Part shown: positions 39,401 through 54,597 of the stretch, one piece after another
Numbering within the stretch: the first letter of the stretch is position 1
How the letters are laid out: each line of letters begins with the position of its first letter
Assembly (NCBI RefSeq): GCF_964340395.1
Contig: NC_135564.1
Location: forward strand, 18,849,819-18,913,818
Length of the DNA stretch: 64,000 bases
Direction of reading: 5' to 3'
Origin: Glandiceps talaboti
Taxonomy: Eukaryota > Hemichordata > Enteropneusta > Spengelidae
Program-made: the position numbers and the translations under genes
The notes under the pieces: model-generated
The model's input: the letters and a program-made list of their open reading frames with translations, nothing else
Databases searched by the model: none
What the model was told of the DNA's origin: nothing

Positions 39401-40901
39401 ATATCGATTACTATGAATAGGTACAACGAAAGAAAACTTCATGCAAACTGACTACCCAAGTTGGTGGTACTTTGGCATCGAAAAACATTCTATTCATAGC
39501 ACGTGCTTAATTTAGTTGTTGGTGCATTCTTACGCAATATTTGCAAATTTCCTTTTGATTCCAAAGTGTATTTCTGTTACATATTATCTAAACGTAATGA
39601 TTAAACTTTAAACTTTAAGAAATAAGGGTTATTGAAGACGTCATCAAACAAGGAAACTCCAAGCATATTTACCAATCAGAGAGAGTTATGGGTAGGATAT
39701 TGTATAGTGATCTGTACCACAATGATTCTATAGCCCTTGTATAATGATGTGAACCTCTCATTACGGTTTGGCATAAGTTTATTTTGAAATCAGGGACTGC
39801 CTAAAACTATATCAACAAAACTATTTTTAAAATAGTTCCTGGAGATGCCACGAATATTTAGTAATAGGCTTGTGCATATATCTGTTTTACATGAAAACAA
39901 TGCAATGCTTAAACTTGACAAAAATGTAATATCAAAATTTCGTAATTAGTTTGAAAAGAAGAGTAAAGGAAAGGCACCAGTAAATAAGGGAAAAACACAA
40001 TTTGCGGCAGTAGAATGAGGAGAAAATGGGTGGGGGGGGGGGTACGATGTACAAAAAATGGGGCTGCGAAGAAGCGGGGGCCTTGCAAATTCTGGTGGTC
40101 TTAAAGACGAGTTACAAACTATTTTTCTCATGATTTGAACCAAATTTAACCCAAGCAGCAGTCGTTTACCAAGTACATTTGCGAAAGTTCTTGAGGCTTG
40201 GCCTCAATAAGTTCTTAAACCTATATTGAATCATTATGAAGTGGGCGACTTCCAGAGAATGTGTTTGTGTATGCCTAAATCTCTTGATTCGGGTATTGAA
40301 GACAATATTCAAGTATTCTATGGGTTTCTATAATGTGCATAGTTTGAAATTTTAGCCTCAAAATCATGGCTTCCTTCATGTCTTCATCTTCAAAAAAAAT
40401 GTTCACCGTGGGAGGGGGTGACCTTCCCACTAACGAGCATTTTGATGCTGTTTCTTGCAATGGAAATCCCTGCTAGCTAAGTATCTCAAAGTACAGGTTA
40501 CAGTCCAATGTGTCGTGTATCGTGCATCTCCAGAAAGCAGGACAGGGGTAGGGGTAACGTACCATATACTTATATATATATAATTTTCTGTAGCCTTGGG
40601 GGCGGGGCTTCAAACATTCTTGGGTTCATTTCGGCGCGGGGGGGGGGGGGAGAGGAAACATTTTTGACCAAAATATTTCCTCTTCAGCCATCCAATTGCC
40701 TTAAATTCTCCGCGTTCACATATATTTTATGTTATCTTTTGTTTAATACGCAACTAAATCTTACCGACAGACGACCATCCGTATTCATCCAACGAAGGCG
40801 TGCATATCAGTGCTGAATTATTGGGATGGTGCTGACCAGTCTCAAAGCAAACACCGAGTACTAAACATGAATCTATCTGTAATCCATACCACAAAATATA
40901 A

Positions 40902-40961
<60 letters not shown>

Positions 40962-43142
40962 TAAGAAAAGCAATTATACGAGTTTCTGAAACATAAACCA
41001 GTCCTGTGTTGGATTAAAGGTGGTGAAATTGCCAACATTGTCGAAGAGGAACACGAGCATAGCTACTATTTGTCCTCAATTGCGATTTAAACAGGGCAGC
41101 AAAACACCTATCTTGTGCATGTGTATGTACTGGCAGTCTGTCTACTTGAATCAGCGTCCAATTCGTAGAAGGGCATATACATTTTGTATACTATTTTTCC
41201 AGAATCTGCCCCCCCCCCCAAAAAAAAAAACCCCAACAAAACAAACCAAACACACAAATAAACAAACAAAAAACAAAAACAAACAAACCCAAAACAAAAC
41301 AAAAAACAAAAAAACAAAACAAAAACAACAACAAAAAACCTCCCAAAACATAACAACAAACAGAACCCGAGAGTCTAACGAAGACTATACGGTCAATGAT
41401 ATTCGCGCGAAAAGAACGACTTCCCGGAGTGTTCATCGCGTTTAGTAATAATGCAAGATATTTTTACTGATGTATTATAGAAATAACGCAAGACATGCAA
41501 AAATGCAAGGCAAATATTCTCTATATTCCGAATGCATGTATGACAGAACCAGCGACATTTGTACCCTAGGATTGTTTAAGAATCGAAGTATTCTGATATT
41601 TAGATTATTCGTTTCACCCTTCAATTTTGAGCAATTTTATTTTACTCTGGTCTTTGTTTGAACTATTTTGAAGACAAACACAGGCTTAAACTAACACAAC
41701 AATAAACACAATAGTAACAATTAAATGTAACATATCATTACAATTAATAAAGGACCGTTTGGCAATAATAGAAACGGGGGAGGCGTACCTTCTTTCTACA
41801 GGTTCCTGCCACTTCACATTCCATACATACTGAATTATACACAGTAAACTCGAGATCAGGAGAATACTCGACGCCGTCATTACTGATAGATATTTTATAG
41901 TTGTTCAAAGCGGAACGTCCTGTATGTCCTGTAAATGCTTTGGTAAGTTTCGTGCTCTTCAACGGACAAGCAACCTCTTGAAAACTGACCAATAGCGATT
42001 TTGACGACAGCTCATTTCCCTGTAAGTAGATAAAAAAAACCCTCCTTTAAACATCCGTTTCAATACATTGATAATATTTCATTCTTTTGAGAGAAAGAGC
42101 AAAATTTAAGGTGGGAGCAGGGTAGGTCTGATTAGAAAATGTTGTTTCTGTCATCGCAAGTGTAACAATAACCTCCCCTCCTCACCACCCAGCACAGTAA
42201 ATGTCAACTGCAGTGTCCATAAGAGATTTCTTTACAAAATAATGTGAGCTTTGCAGAGAGAAATCTCATATTGGTTTATAACCTAAAGACGGCATCATCA
42301 TGGCTGCTGCCGCGACGGAGGTGTCACCTCCCACGATGAAAACCTCTTTGAAAATAAGGAAATGTATAGGAGGTCAATTAGGATATCAAACACATACATC
42401 ATAATTGAAATTAATATAATACCTAGTTATGGTCTTCTGTACCTCAATTATGTAAATCAGGTTTACTCAAATCGGCAAGATTAGATATTATTTTGCTGTT
42501 GCCCTCGCTTTACCCATATATATGTACAAAACAAGATTCAAAAGGTAAACGACTGCCCCAGAAGTTAAATTTGAATCACGAACCCAATCACGAGAGAAAA
42601 AAATCAAGCCCCTCTTTTCGACAATCAGAATTTGTATATCCCTCCTAGCCTTCGCAGCCCTAATTTTCGTGCCCCGTTTTTCGTCACTGCACCAGACCTC
42701 CGTGTCGTAAACTCTGAACACTCCCTTAGATATGAACCTTTTCTTTCTCAAATAGCTGTATCGATTGTTTCAATTTATTCATGCTAAGATTGTAACATGG
42801 GTTAGACTCGATTACTTGTAAGGCAACCAATTTATGTTTCCCTTCGTTTCAATGTTATATATCTATGCGAAGAAATATATCTTATTATACCATGCACGAT
42901 CCAAGCTGGACAAAAATATACAATTTCTACTGTGGTCGTTCTACGTCACGATAACGCGTATTTACGTCACTGGTTCTGCTGTGTTCGCAAATATGAGTCA
43001 AAACGTTCACAATCAACATTACATGTACTTTCCCCGATTTTTCTTTGACATTACTGGCGCTGCAGGTATAACTATGTTAGTACCCAGTATGTTTCTTCAT
43101 TCAGTCGGAAAATACTCGTGACCAGTACCGTAGCCTGTGTGT

Positions 43143-43173
<31 letters not shown>

Positions 43174-46100
43174 GGGGGCAAGGGGGGCAGCTGCCCCCTC
43201 CCGAGATTTTTAAGGTAAAAAATGCGACTTTTCGAGTACAAAGCGATGTTATTAAAATGGTTATTTACGTGACGATTCCTAGCACGCACGCTTTGAATTC
43301 ATGGTTCACTAAAGTCAAAATTGACTATACTTAGTGCACTGAATCCTCGCTAATATGGATCTCTATTGTACGCTGCCTAAACATTGAATGAAAATGTGTC
43401 CAGTTAAAAATTGTAACTTTTTGCAGTGTAGCGAATTAAAAAAAAAACTGTGCGAGAAAGTGCAAAAGCAGCGAGCACATGCACTGTGCATTTTCTGCAA
43501 GTAACACAGTAGTCTTGAAAGTCTCCTTCATTTGAAGACAGCAAGTCTCAATAATGTCAGAGAGTGAAACTAAAAAAAAGATGTCGTGTCCAGCAGTCTG
43601 TTTTGACATTTGGGGCACGAAATCAATAGTTCAATATAGGATAAAAAAAATCAATTCATTTAGTTAGACCTCAGACATCCCCCCTACCCTTCTAACTAAA
43701 GTGGCCAAAATTGATAATTGTTTCAGGCAGTGCAAATCAGTATGTAGTAGTACATAGTACTATACTATGAATACAGTGAGAAAAGTGCTCTTTATCAACA
43801 CTTTATAGTTGTCTTTGTAAAAGGCTAGCAACAATAACAACAACAGTAGAACCAATATTTGAACATGGATTTGAACAACTGTGAAAATTCTGCTAATTAG
43901 ATATCATGGATGGCATTATCCTGTTGTTGTTGTTTTTACATTGATCTCCCAGAGCTTGTTTGTTAGTCTCTCAAAATCGTTTGATGGATTTTTGTACCAG
44001 GTACATCGTGTGAGAACATGCACCGGGACTGGTCAAATGACATACCAGAGTCGGGCACTGTCTCAGATTACCACCCGTCGTCACAGACACGAAGAAAAGA
44101 AATTTACAAGAGTGAGACATACATACACAGCGAACGTCATGGATTTGACCTTGTTCCCAACATGTCTTCAGTGCCATGCATTTCCTAGGAGCGAAAATTC
44201 TTACATTTCGCAATTTGACATTTATCTGGACCCCCACCCCAAAACTAACAGAATTTAGTTTTTTATTCGACATTGAAATACTGATCTTGCTTCTCAGCAT
44301 ACCATTTTGTATCACATCAAAGGAAAAAGTCATCCAATGTGAGGTCGCCTACATGCAGTGACTCCTAAGATGCGCTTGGTCTAATTTACATCTTATTCCT
44401 TATACTACAACATTTACTGATAAAACGGTAGATTTCATTTTGGAATATTTTCTGGCCCTAAAAAGGACCGTTTGTAAGTGATCACAATATCACTCTGAAT
44501 CGTCGTCAGCAGCGTTTAATTGACTTTAATAGACTTTCAATTGTCACAGTGTTCGACGTTGTCTTTGGTTGAAATGTTATTTGATATAATTATCTCATTG
44601 CACTGACACTAGCGTTATTCAGCAATTCATTTTGAAACGACAATTTGCTATGGCCCTGAATTTGTGAACAGAGCTGTACCTTTGACATCAAAATCCAAAC
44701 TATCTTTTTCATTATAATGATAATGACAAGGAGAATCCATTGAGTTCACTTTGGATTCCGACATAATGTAGGGCTTTAAAAGTTTTAGGAATGGCAGAAA
44801 AAAATATGTTCAAAATTTTAGTTCTACATATACTTCCCGTTGTACCTGCACAGACTGTTGGGCAAATAATTGGGTAAAGCAGAGGGTTATTTTGATGTGT
44901 TACCTAGTTGAGAATTGAAAGCACCATTCTTCCCTTTGAATGTGACATCTTTTCGGCAGCTACTTTCAAAAGATACGAAATTACATATGATATGAAATTG
45001 CTTATGCTAAAATGGATATAATGTAAATTACATGCAAATTTATGTAAATTAGCCATCTTTCCAAATTTTAAATGCATGATTGCACGCAGACAAAGTTCTG
45101 CCCCCCCGGCAATTTGGTCAGGCTGCGGCCCTGGTACCCCATAAAGGGTTGTCACTACTCGTCTAACGACTTGAAGTGACAAAGCCCCCTTATAGGTCCC
45201 TCGTATTTTCCTTGGCTGAAGGGAGAAACACATTGGGGAATAATATCTAATTAAATTATAATATGATATGTTAATAGGAAGGTAAGCTATAGCTTGCAAG
45301 TCTTAGTATACAGTTTTTTAAGAACGTATTTTGGCTTACTTCTTCAAATGTTATCCTACATGTCAAATATTCGGTGTTCAGAAATCCCTCTCCGATAACG
45401 AATACATATTCACAAGGCCGAGTTGCCACGTCACATGCTCCATCCCATCGTAAACCATGTACTGTTGGTTTAGTATTTTCAGCAACTGAGCAATCCTCAC
45501 CAACATAACCAGAATTACACGTGCAGCGCATATTGACACAGGTGCCATGAGAACTGCAACCATTAACGCAAATGTTGGATGTGATCGTCGACGGATTCGT
45601 AACAGATAGATCTCGAACAGCTGTCTCACTGCAAATATCCTGATATGTATTTAGAGATGAAATAGCCACATCGCTATCACCTGAGATCTAAAAAAAATTA
45701 ATAAAGAGATTATACAAATAAGGGGCGAGATCAATAGTTCGATGTAGGATAAACTAAATTATTTTACTTTATTTGGGGTGAGGGGGTTTGAGCCATTTTA
45801 CTTCTCATCGGACAAAACTCAATTTTATTTTTAATGGATCTATTTTGTAGCCCTAAATACAAATATTGATAACAAATGTCGTCAAATTGAGAATGGAAGA
45901 ATTTTTACCATAGTAAATGCATGGCACTAAAATACAGTGAAGTGTCAATAAAAGAACGACTTATCCTCACTACATACTGGCTTTGTATTCTTAACACTAC
46001 ATACCACTACATACTGATTTGAAATTGACTGTACTGACTGAACCCTTTTGACTAAGTATGTAAGGGGGGGGGGGTTGTGGGTGGGGGTGGTGGTGGGTGG

Positions 46101-49100
46101 TCGGGCCCACCTAAAACATTTCGTTTGTATCCTATATTTAACTATTGATCTCACCCCTAAGTAAACAATGAACATGTAACATATCCCGAATATTCCCCAC
46201 TTTGTATACCTTACTTAGCATTTTTCCACCGTTTAGTTTATGATAATTTGTCAAGTTATATTTAGTCACTCTGAGGTGGTTAACAGTTAAAAACAGAACG
46301 GCCTTTGTAATAGTTTGCCAATGACTTTCAAAACAATCACATGATCATAATACAAATGTATATAAATATTAGCATACACCATTGAGATTACCATTATTTT
46401 ATCTCACATATTCATTTGATATCGAAAATCAACCAATTATACAGTTAGTAATATATCAAATACCTGTATATCGAATACACAATCGTCGATGATATCATCC
46501 CTTTTTATGTAAGTGTTGCTTTCACATCCATCTGCAAATTGTGTACCTTCTAACACGTTAGTACACTGTTCTGTAGCCTTTTGTTCAGTTACTCCAGATG
46601 GTGTGGGCCAATTGGGAATATCTGCCTGAAAATTCAAGTTCCAGCTGAAACTAAAATCGTCCGTAATTAAGTCAAGGCCCACACTTTCTACGTCAGAGGA
46701 GTTTGTTGCTAGAAACAGATCGGTGACATAATTACCTAATATATCCTGATTGGTCACACGAGCACGATACCCGCAAACATTTTCGCTTCTGTCATCGCCA
46801 TGACAACGACAGCTTTTGATATTTTCAACATCTCTGACGTTATCAATTTCATTGATGAATAGACTATTGCCTTGTCCGACCCTGTTGAAATAAAATTAAA
46901 CATTGTAATGGCATTAGAAAAAAACATATTTTTACATTAGTGTTATGACATTTATGATGAGATAGATGTGACTACTAATTTTTTTTGTGTGTTTTTAGTT
47001 AAAAGATTATGTTATTTTCATTCCATGTAGAGATATACACACAATAACACATAATTCCACAGAGATCCATTCAGGTTTTGGGACTACGTGAAAGGGCTGT
47101 GTTGTGCGCTCCATATCACGTGTCTGTGGAACTGTCAAGGCTTTCCCAGTCAGTCCATAGGCTATCCCGGAGTCACCTAGGCCCGGCAAACATGGTACAT
47201 GTGAACTTCGTGTGAGTAATCATTCCTGACTTTTCGGGTCATTACTATAGGAGTCTCCCCAGATTCGCACTCGTCTTGCGAGTGAGACAAGGCTGATGAG
47301 TGTATAGCCTACTCATAGTGTCAGTAGAACCCTGCATTTTGATCAGTCACAGAAAAAACCCCCGTCTCCAGTGGGCTTCGAACCCATGACCACCCGACTG
47401 CAATATCGCAGTCAGCTAACCCTGAGCTCTAACCACTACACCATCGGGTGCCTGTGAAATCAATAGACACTATTTACTGAAATGAAAATACTCACCTCCA
47501 AGAATCGGCAAAGTTTTTTGGTTCACTGGATACTGGTATTGAACTCTCATCTGCCTTCTTGAAATCATTTGAAGGGTCGCCGTCAAACAATCCACAAAGT
47601 CCACCAGTTTCTCCGTAGTCATCGGACGGAGCATGCACCACGATGTCAATTCCCCAAATGTACAAATGAACCTTAATCCATGCACCAGAGTAGAAGTAGA
47701 CCTGGGCAACGGCAAAATTTGAAATCAAAAGTAAATCTTGAGTCATCTTGAGTAATTGTTTTCCCCCAAATTTTATTATTCCATTTCTATGATCAAAGCA
47801 AGCCGCACTAGCTCGAAGTGTGGACATTTTAAATTACAATCCTTAATACCAAAGTAAAACGTTTTCTGTATGTATACCACAATCATTTATAGCATCCATA
47901 TCAAGTGTAAAAGTATACTGTTTCATTTGTTATTTGACGACATTAGAAAGGCCACATGCTAGGCTTGTGAATAAACCAATTGAAACAGAGGGTATACTTT
48001 TACACTTGATATGAATGCTATAAATGAGTGTAGCACATAGAGAAAGTGCTTTACTGCGGTGTTACTCATTGCATTAGCAAATGAAACCGTATATTTTTAC
48101 ACTTGATATGAATGCTATAAATGAATGTAGCACATAGAGAAAGGGCTTTACTGCGGTGTTATTCATTGCATTAGCAAATGAAACAGTATACTTTTACACT
48201 TGATATGAATGCTATAAATGAATGTAGCACATAGAGAAAGTGCTTTACTGCGGTGTTACTCATTGCATTAGCAAATGAAACAGTATACTTTTACACTTGA
48301 TATGAATGCTATAAATGAATGTAGCACATAGAGAAAGGGCTTTACTGCGGTGTTACTCATTGCATTAGCAAATGAAACCGTATACTTTTACACTTGATAT
48401 GAATGCTATAAATGAATGTAGCACATAGAGAAAGGGCTTTACTGCGGTGTTACTCATTGCATTAGCAAATGAAACCGTATACTTTTACACTTGATATGAA
48501 TGCTATAAATGAATGTAGCACATAGAGAAAGGGCTTTACTGCGGTGTTACTCATTGCATTAGCAAATGAAACCGTATACTTTTACACTTGATATGAATGC
48601 TATAAATGAATGTAGCACATAGAGAAAGGGCTTTACTGCGGTGTTACTCATTGCATTAGCAAATGAAACCGTATACTTTTACACTTGATATGAATGCTAT
48701 AAATGAATGTAGCACATAGAGAAAGGGCTTTACTGCGGTGTTACTCATTGCATTAGCAAATGAAACCGTATACTTTTACACTTGATATGAATGCTATAAA
48801 TGAATGTAGCACATAGAGAAAGGGCTTTACTGCGGTGTTACTCATTGCATTAGCAAATGAAACAGTATACTTTTACACTTGATATGAATGCTATAAATGA
48901 ATGTAGCACATAGAGAAAGGGCTTTACTGCGGTGTTACTCATTGCATTAGCAAATGAAACAGTATACTTTTACACTTGATATGAATGCTATAAATGAATG
49001 TAGCACATAGAGAAAGGGCTTTACTGCGGTGTTACTCATTGCATTAGCAAATGAAACAGTATACTTTTACACTTGATATGAATGCTATAAATGAATGTAG

Positions 49101-52100
49101 CACATAGAGAAAGGGCTTTACTGCGGTGTTACTCATTGCATTAGCAAATGAAACAGTATACTTTTACACTTGATGTGAATGCTATAAATGAATGTAGCAC
49201 ATAGAGAAAGGGCTTTACTGCGGTGTTACTCATTGCATTAGCAAATGAAACAGTATACTTTTACACTTGATGTGAATGCTATAAATGAATGTAGCACATA
49301 GAGAAAGGGCTTTACTGCGGTGTTACTCATTGCATTAGCAAATGAAACCGTATACTTTTACACTTGATATGAATGCTATAAATGAATGTAGCACATAGAG
49401 AAAGGGCTTTACTGCGGTGTTACTCATTGCATTAGCAAATGAAACAGTATACTTTTACACTTGATGTGAATGCTATAAATGAATGTAGCACATAGAGAAA
49501 GGGCTTTACTGCGGTGTTACTCGTTGTATTAGCAAATGAAACAGTATACTTTTACACTTGATATGAATGCTATAAATGAATGTAGCACATAGAGAAAGGG
49601 CTTTACTGCGGTGTTACTCATTGCATTAGCAAATGAAACAGTATATTTTTACACTTGATATGAATGCTATAAATGAATGTAGCACATAGAGAAAGGGCTT
49701 TACTGCGGTGTTACTCATTGCATTAGCAAATGAAACAGTATACTTTTACACTTGATATGAATGCTATAAATGAATGTAGCACATAGAGAAAGGGCTTTAC
49801 TGCGGTGTTACTCATTGTATTAGCAAATGAAACCGTATACTTTTACACTTGATATGAATGCTATAAATGAATGTAGCACATAGAGAAAGGGCTTTACTGC
49901 GGTGTTACTCATTGCATTAGCAAATGAAACAGTATACTTTTACACTTGATATGAATGCTATAAATGAATGTAGCACATAGAGAAAGGGCTTTACTGCGGT
50001 GTTACTCATTGCATTAGCAAATGAAACAGTATACTTTTACACTTGATATGAATGCTATAAATGAATGTAGCACATAGAGAAAGGGCTTTACTGCGGTGTT
50101 ACTCATTGCATTAGCAAATGAAACAGTATACTTTTACACTTGATATGAATGCTATAAATGAATGTAGCACATAGAGAAAGGGCTTTACTGCGGTGTTACT
50201 CATTGCATTAGCAAATGAAACAGTATACTTTTACACTTGATGTGAATGCTATAAATGAATGTAGCACATAGAGAAAGGGCTTTACTGCGGTGTTACTCAT
50301 TGCATTAGCAAATGAAACCGTATACTTTTACACTTGATATGAATGCTATAAATGAATGTAGCACATAGAGAAAGGGCTTTACTGCGGTGTTACTCATTGC
50401 ATTAGCAAATGAAACCGTATACTTTTACACTTGATATGAATGCTATAAATGAGTGTAGCACATAGAGAAAGTGCTTTACTGCGGTGTTACTCATTGCATT
50501 AGCAAATGAAACCGTATACTTTTACACTTGATATGAATGCTATAAATGAATGTAGCACATAGAGAAAGGGCTTTACTGCGGTGTTACTCATTGCATTAGC
50601 AAATAAAACCGTATACTTTTACACTTGATATGAATGCTATAAATGAATGTAGCACATAGAGAAAGGGCTTTACTGCGGTGTTACTCGTTGTAATTCTCAG
50701 CGTGTCACCTGTGTTTCCAATAAAACACAGCTTGACAAACCATTCTGACTCCTATATGGGATAGGGATCAGCAACGGGGACATTATATACCGTAGGTTAG
50801 TGGGTTAACGTGTACATATTTGAAATAAGAGACCAGTGGATCAATTGCAGCCATAGACACTGTCTATGGTTGCAGTATCAAGTATTATACGCTACCTGTT
50901 ACCAATCTCGCATTCTGATCCCTACAGATATGTAGGCGTATTTTTCACCTACTTTTGCTTGAATCACGTGATCACGTGACTGCATGCAATTCCCCCTTGT
51001 AAACAACTTGAACATCACAGACAAGAAGAAGTCCAGTTTTGGCATTTGGAATGCCAAACAATTTTTGAGCAGTACATTTTTTAAGTGGTACGCAAATAGT
51101 AAACATTACGTCATTACTATACAAAGCAAAAGCGCACCCTGATTGGATGATACAATTTAGGCTGTGCTGGAAGTGCATGGTGCTCGCTACTCATAACACG
51201 GAAGATTTGAAATGAAAATGTTTTTAGATTAATTCATAGTCGCAGGTAACGTATGAATATGTTACTTGCCAAATACTCAAAGACTGTTCCACATATTGCT
51301 ATTCCAGAAAAAAGACCTCATGAAGATATGAAACTCTATTTGGCAAATAACAATTAGACATATCATTTTAGAAATGATGATGATAAATATAAAAGTGTCG
51401 TTGTTTTTTAATGTTTTAAAGCGGAAATTACATGTATGTGTTTACATGATAATACGGTGTGCCTTAATGGAAAGATGGCTGAAGTGTGATACAATGTTGA
51501 TACTTGTTTGTTTGAAGACAGTCAGCGCCCACGAATAACCCATTTAATTTGTGAAATAAATTTCACTAGTGTTCCTAATACTCTCGTTCTTTAAACAATG
51601 CAAAAAAATCATACATGTACTTACGAAAAATGTATTACCCTGACTGTTCATTCTTAGCGTTGTACCGCTTGATAAATCTTGACTTCTAATATTTACTTTC
51701 GGAGCCATGTCTGTAGGTGTGATGTCAGCCGTTTTAAGTGCTGCACAGTAATCGATGATGATTTCGTCATTATTTTCTCTGACTGCTACACCACAGTTAC
51801 AAGCCGTTCTTCCATGCTTACCACATTCTGTTACGCGGTTCTGCACCTAAAATGTTGCAACGGTGGGAGTACCTGTAAATGTATTTTCATTCAAACATGG
51901 CATCACACGATATAAGTACGAAGAGCTATTTTTTAAAGTAAATATGTTGCTAAAGTTCATCGACTTAATCTACAATAGGATCAGAATGATTTACAAATTA
52001 TGTATCATTATATACGTTAGTTCCGTCAAACATTTGGCATTACGCATAATGAACTGAATGACGTAATGAGTAAGTACACAATCTCGAAACTTGTAAAACA

Positions 52101-54563
52101 ATATTCTATAGTTAGGGACTTTTTGTAGAGTGGGGAAAACTCGGGTAATTGAAAAACTAAGTAGAGACCTTCCTAAATGAGAATGTGTGGAGAGGGGGGG
52201 GGGGATAAAAATTTGGTATTGAAATTTTATTTATTAATGCAAAGCTACACCTATATACACATGGTGAATAGCACTGCCAAAAACGTACCTACCTCAAAGT
52301 TTCTTGTATTACTTTTCATGAGGACAAACTCGCCAACTCCTGCATAATCGAATCTGAGTCTAAAGAATAAACAATGAAATGCTTGGTAATTTTCAACAGT
52401 TTACATTTTTAAACTCCAAACTCCACTGCCCTCTACATTTTATCTCTGTAGAAGAGAAAAATAGGATAACTCTGAATACACATTGTTATGAGTAACAGCG
52501 TTTACAGACTATTTGTTCAGTTTACTTGGATAATCAGTTAAAAGGAAATGTTAACCGAATGAGTGTGACGTCATCAAGTGCAAGTGACAAGACTATGACT
52601 ACAGATTAACAGTTTCCAGGGTCCACAATCGATTGCTACTAGTTCTGTAACTAACAGTAATATATTCGTTAAAGATGTTATTCAAAACGTCAGACGTGGT
52701 ACTATACAGTGCACTGTACTACCCCTCTACAGTAATATCCACTTCGCTCCACTCACTCCATACGTGTACTGCACTGCACTGCACTACACTGTGCTGTGCC
52801 GTGCTACACTACACTACACTACACTGTGCTACGATATGTTAAGCTACGCTATGCTCCCGCTGTAGAACAGTTTGATAAATTACAGTTCTTTAGGAGTAAA
52901 TTACACGGCACCAAAAGACACCTAATTTCTAAAGTGACCCCTAACTTAGAGGTGTTTCCCAAAATGACCTACCACTTCAAATTGTGTTTTTCAAAATGCC
53001 CCCCCCCCCCAACCACCCACCATCAAAAACACTGACCCCCTCTCCAGTCAGTTAGAACTGACAGGCCATACGCTAAACCATAAGACGGGACTAGGGTAGA
53101 CTAGACTACATTACATTACACATATAATCATCTCCACTATACTATACTATACTATACTATATTCCTCATCTATCTCTACTACAACTTATCCATCATAAAA
53201 CTCTGTTCTTATCTGTTCTGCACTAATTACACTCTTACGCATTAGTGCACTCTTACTACTCTGCAATACACCTCAATCAATACTACTCTTAGACTACTTT
53301 ATTCTTATGTAATTGGTTCAAGCCTTCATTGTAATATTTTTCCAATAATCTCTTCCACTATACAATGCACTATTAAAACTACATTATTTTGCTTTGCCTG
53401 TATTCCACTCCACTCCACTCCACTCCACTCCACTCCACTCTACTCTACTCCACTCCACTACACTACACTACACAAAACTACACTACACTACACTGTACTC
53501 CACCACACCTCAGCACAGCACAACACAGCAGAGCAGAGCACAGCACACCGCACTGCACTATACCACACCACGTTACACTTCGCTCCACTACGCTCCACAC
53601 CACACTACACTACACTGCACTGCACCACACCATACCACACTATAATACACTACACTACACTACAGTGTACTACACTACACTGCTCTACTCTACACTACAC
53701 TACACTACACTACACTACACTACAGTACACTGCACTACACTACATGACATTACACTACCATACACTATCTACTCTATTCTACTTAACATTTCTTGAATCC
53801 TGTTTGCTCTGTGGTTGAATCTATATTCCTTTGTATTTGTTTTCTTCACAAACTATCGTAGCAAAAAAATACAATGATGTTTATAGTATTACTCACCCAT
53901 CAAATGTCCTGTAATGGGTGAAGCCATACGATCTACACTGTTTTGCATCTTTGTCAATGGTACGTACCTATGGAATGAAAATATACATTGTAGGCGGGAG
54001 AGAAATGTGCCAAGTTTCATAAAAGTCTTTTTAGGTGAAATATGATAAAGCAACACGCGATTTTAATTTTACAATGAGAAAAACCTTACCACACACACTC
54101 ACACACACACACACAGACACACACAGACAGACACACATACAGACACACACAGACACACACACACACAGACACACACATAGACTATACTATTTCACTCATC
54201 CAGCATTTCATTAAAATCTCTGGCAAGTGTTCAGTAAATCTTAATCAATATTCAAATTTCTTACTGGAATTGTTTCCACGACATAGTTGTTCCAAATGAA
54301 AAGATTGTCGTTCGTTGGCTCTTCTAAAGGTTCAAACCCAATCCTAATGATTCTAGTTCCATCCAACACATTATCTCTCAAAGCCACCACGTTGTATATC
54401 TTCTTTGACGACCTCGTACTTTCATCCCAGTCTTCTGGGTTGATGACGACTGAACAGTCTTCAGCACTAATCAGAGCAACATCGTCTATAAGATAACACA
54501 CGATTATCAACCTGGGTTATGATAATAATATAATTATGATGATGATGATGATGATGATGATGT

Positions 54564-54597
<34 letters not shown>

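Larger units (their letters stand above)
37420..41788 (-). other. gene C intron 15
   Basis: 4.4-kb intron between the exon 15 module and the TM exon. It contains the dispersed repeat at 37905-38480, GAT and GTG tracts at 38860-38920, an (AG)n tract at 40905-40958 and an A/C-rich tract at 41210-41340. A Cys-rich exon could be hidden here, but the borders of exons 15 and 16 are phase compatible without one. Confidence 0.55.

Noticed and set aside
43971-44333. Overlapping 120-125-codon frames on both strands
   Set aside because: No family resemblance, in gene C intron 14; likely chance.
47374-47452. tRNA gene
   Set aside because: A and B boxes are present but no acceptor stem closes and an unrelated body follows; called a SINE.
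47981-50694. 97-bp repeats as CRISPR or as a coding repeat protein
   Set aside because: No spacers, stops in every frame, and intronic position.
53389-53796. 135-codon Thr/His/Leu-rich frame
   Set aside because: Product of the CACTA/CTCCA pentamer tract; intronic to gene C.
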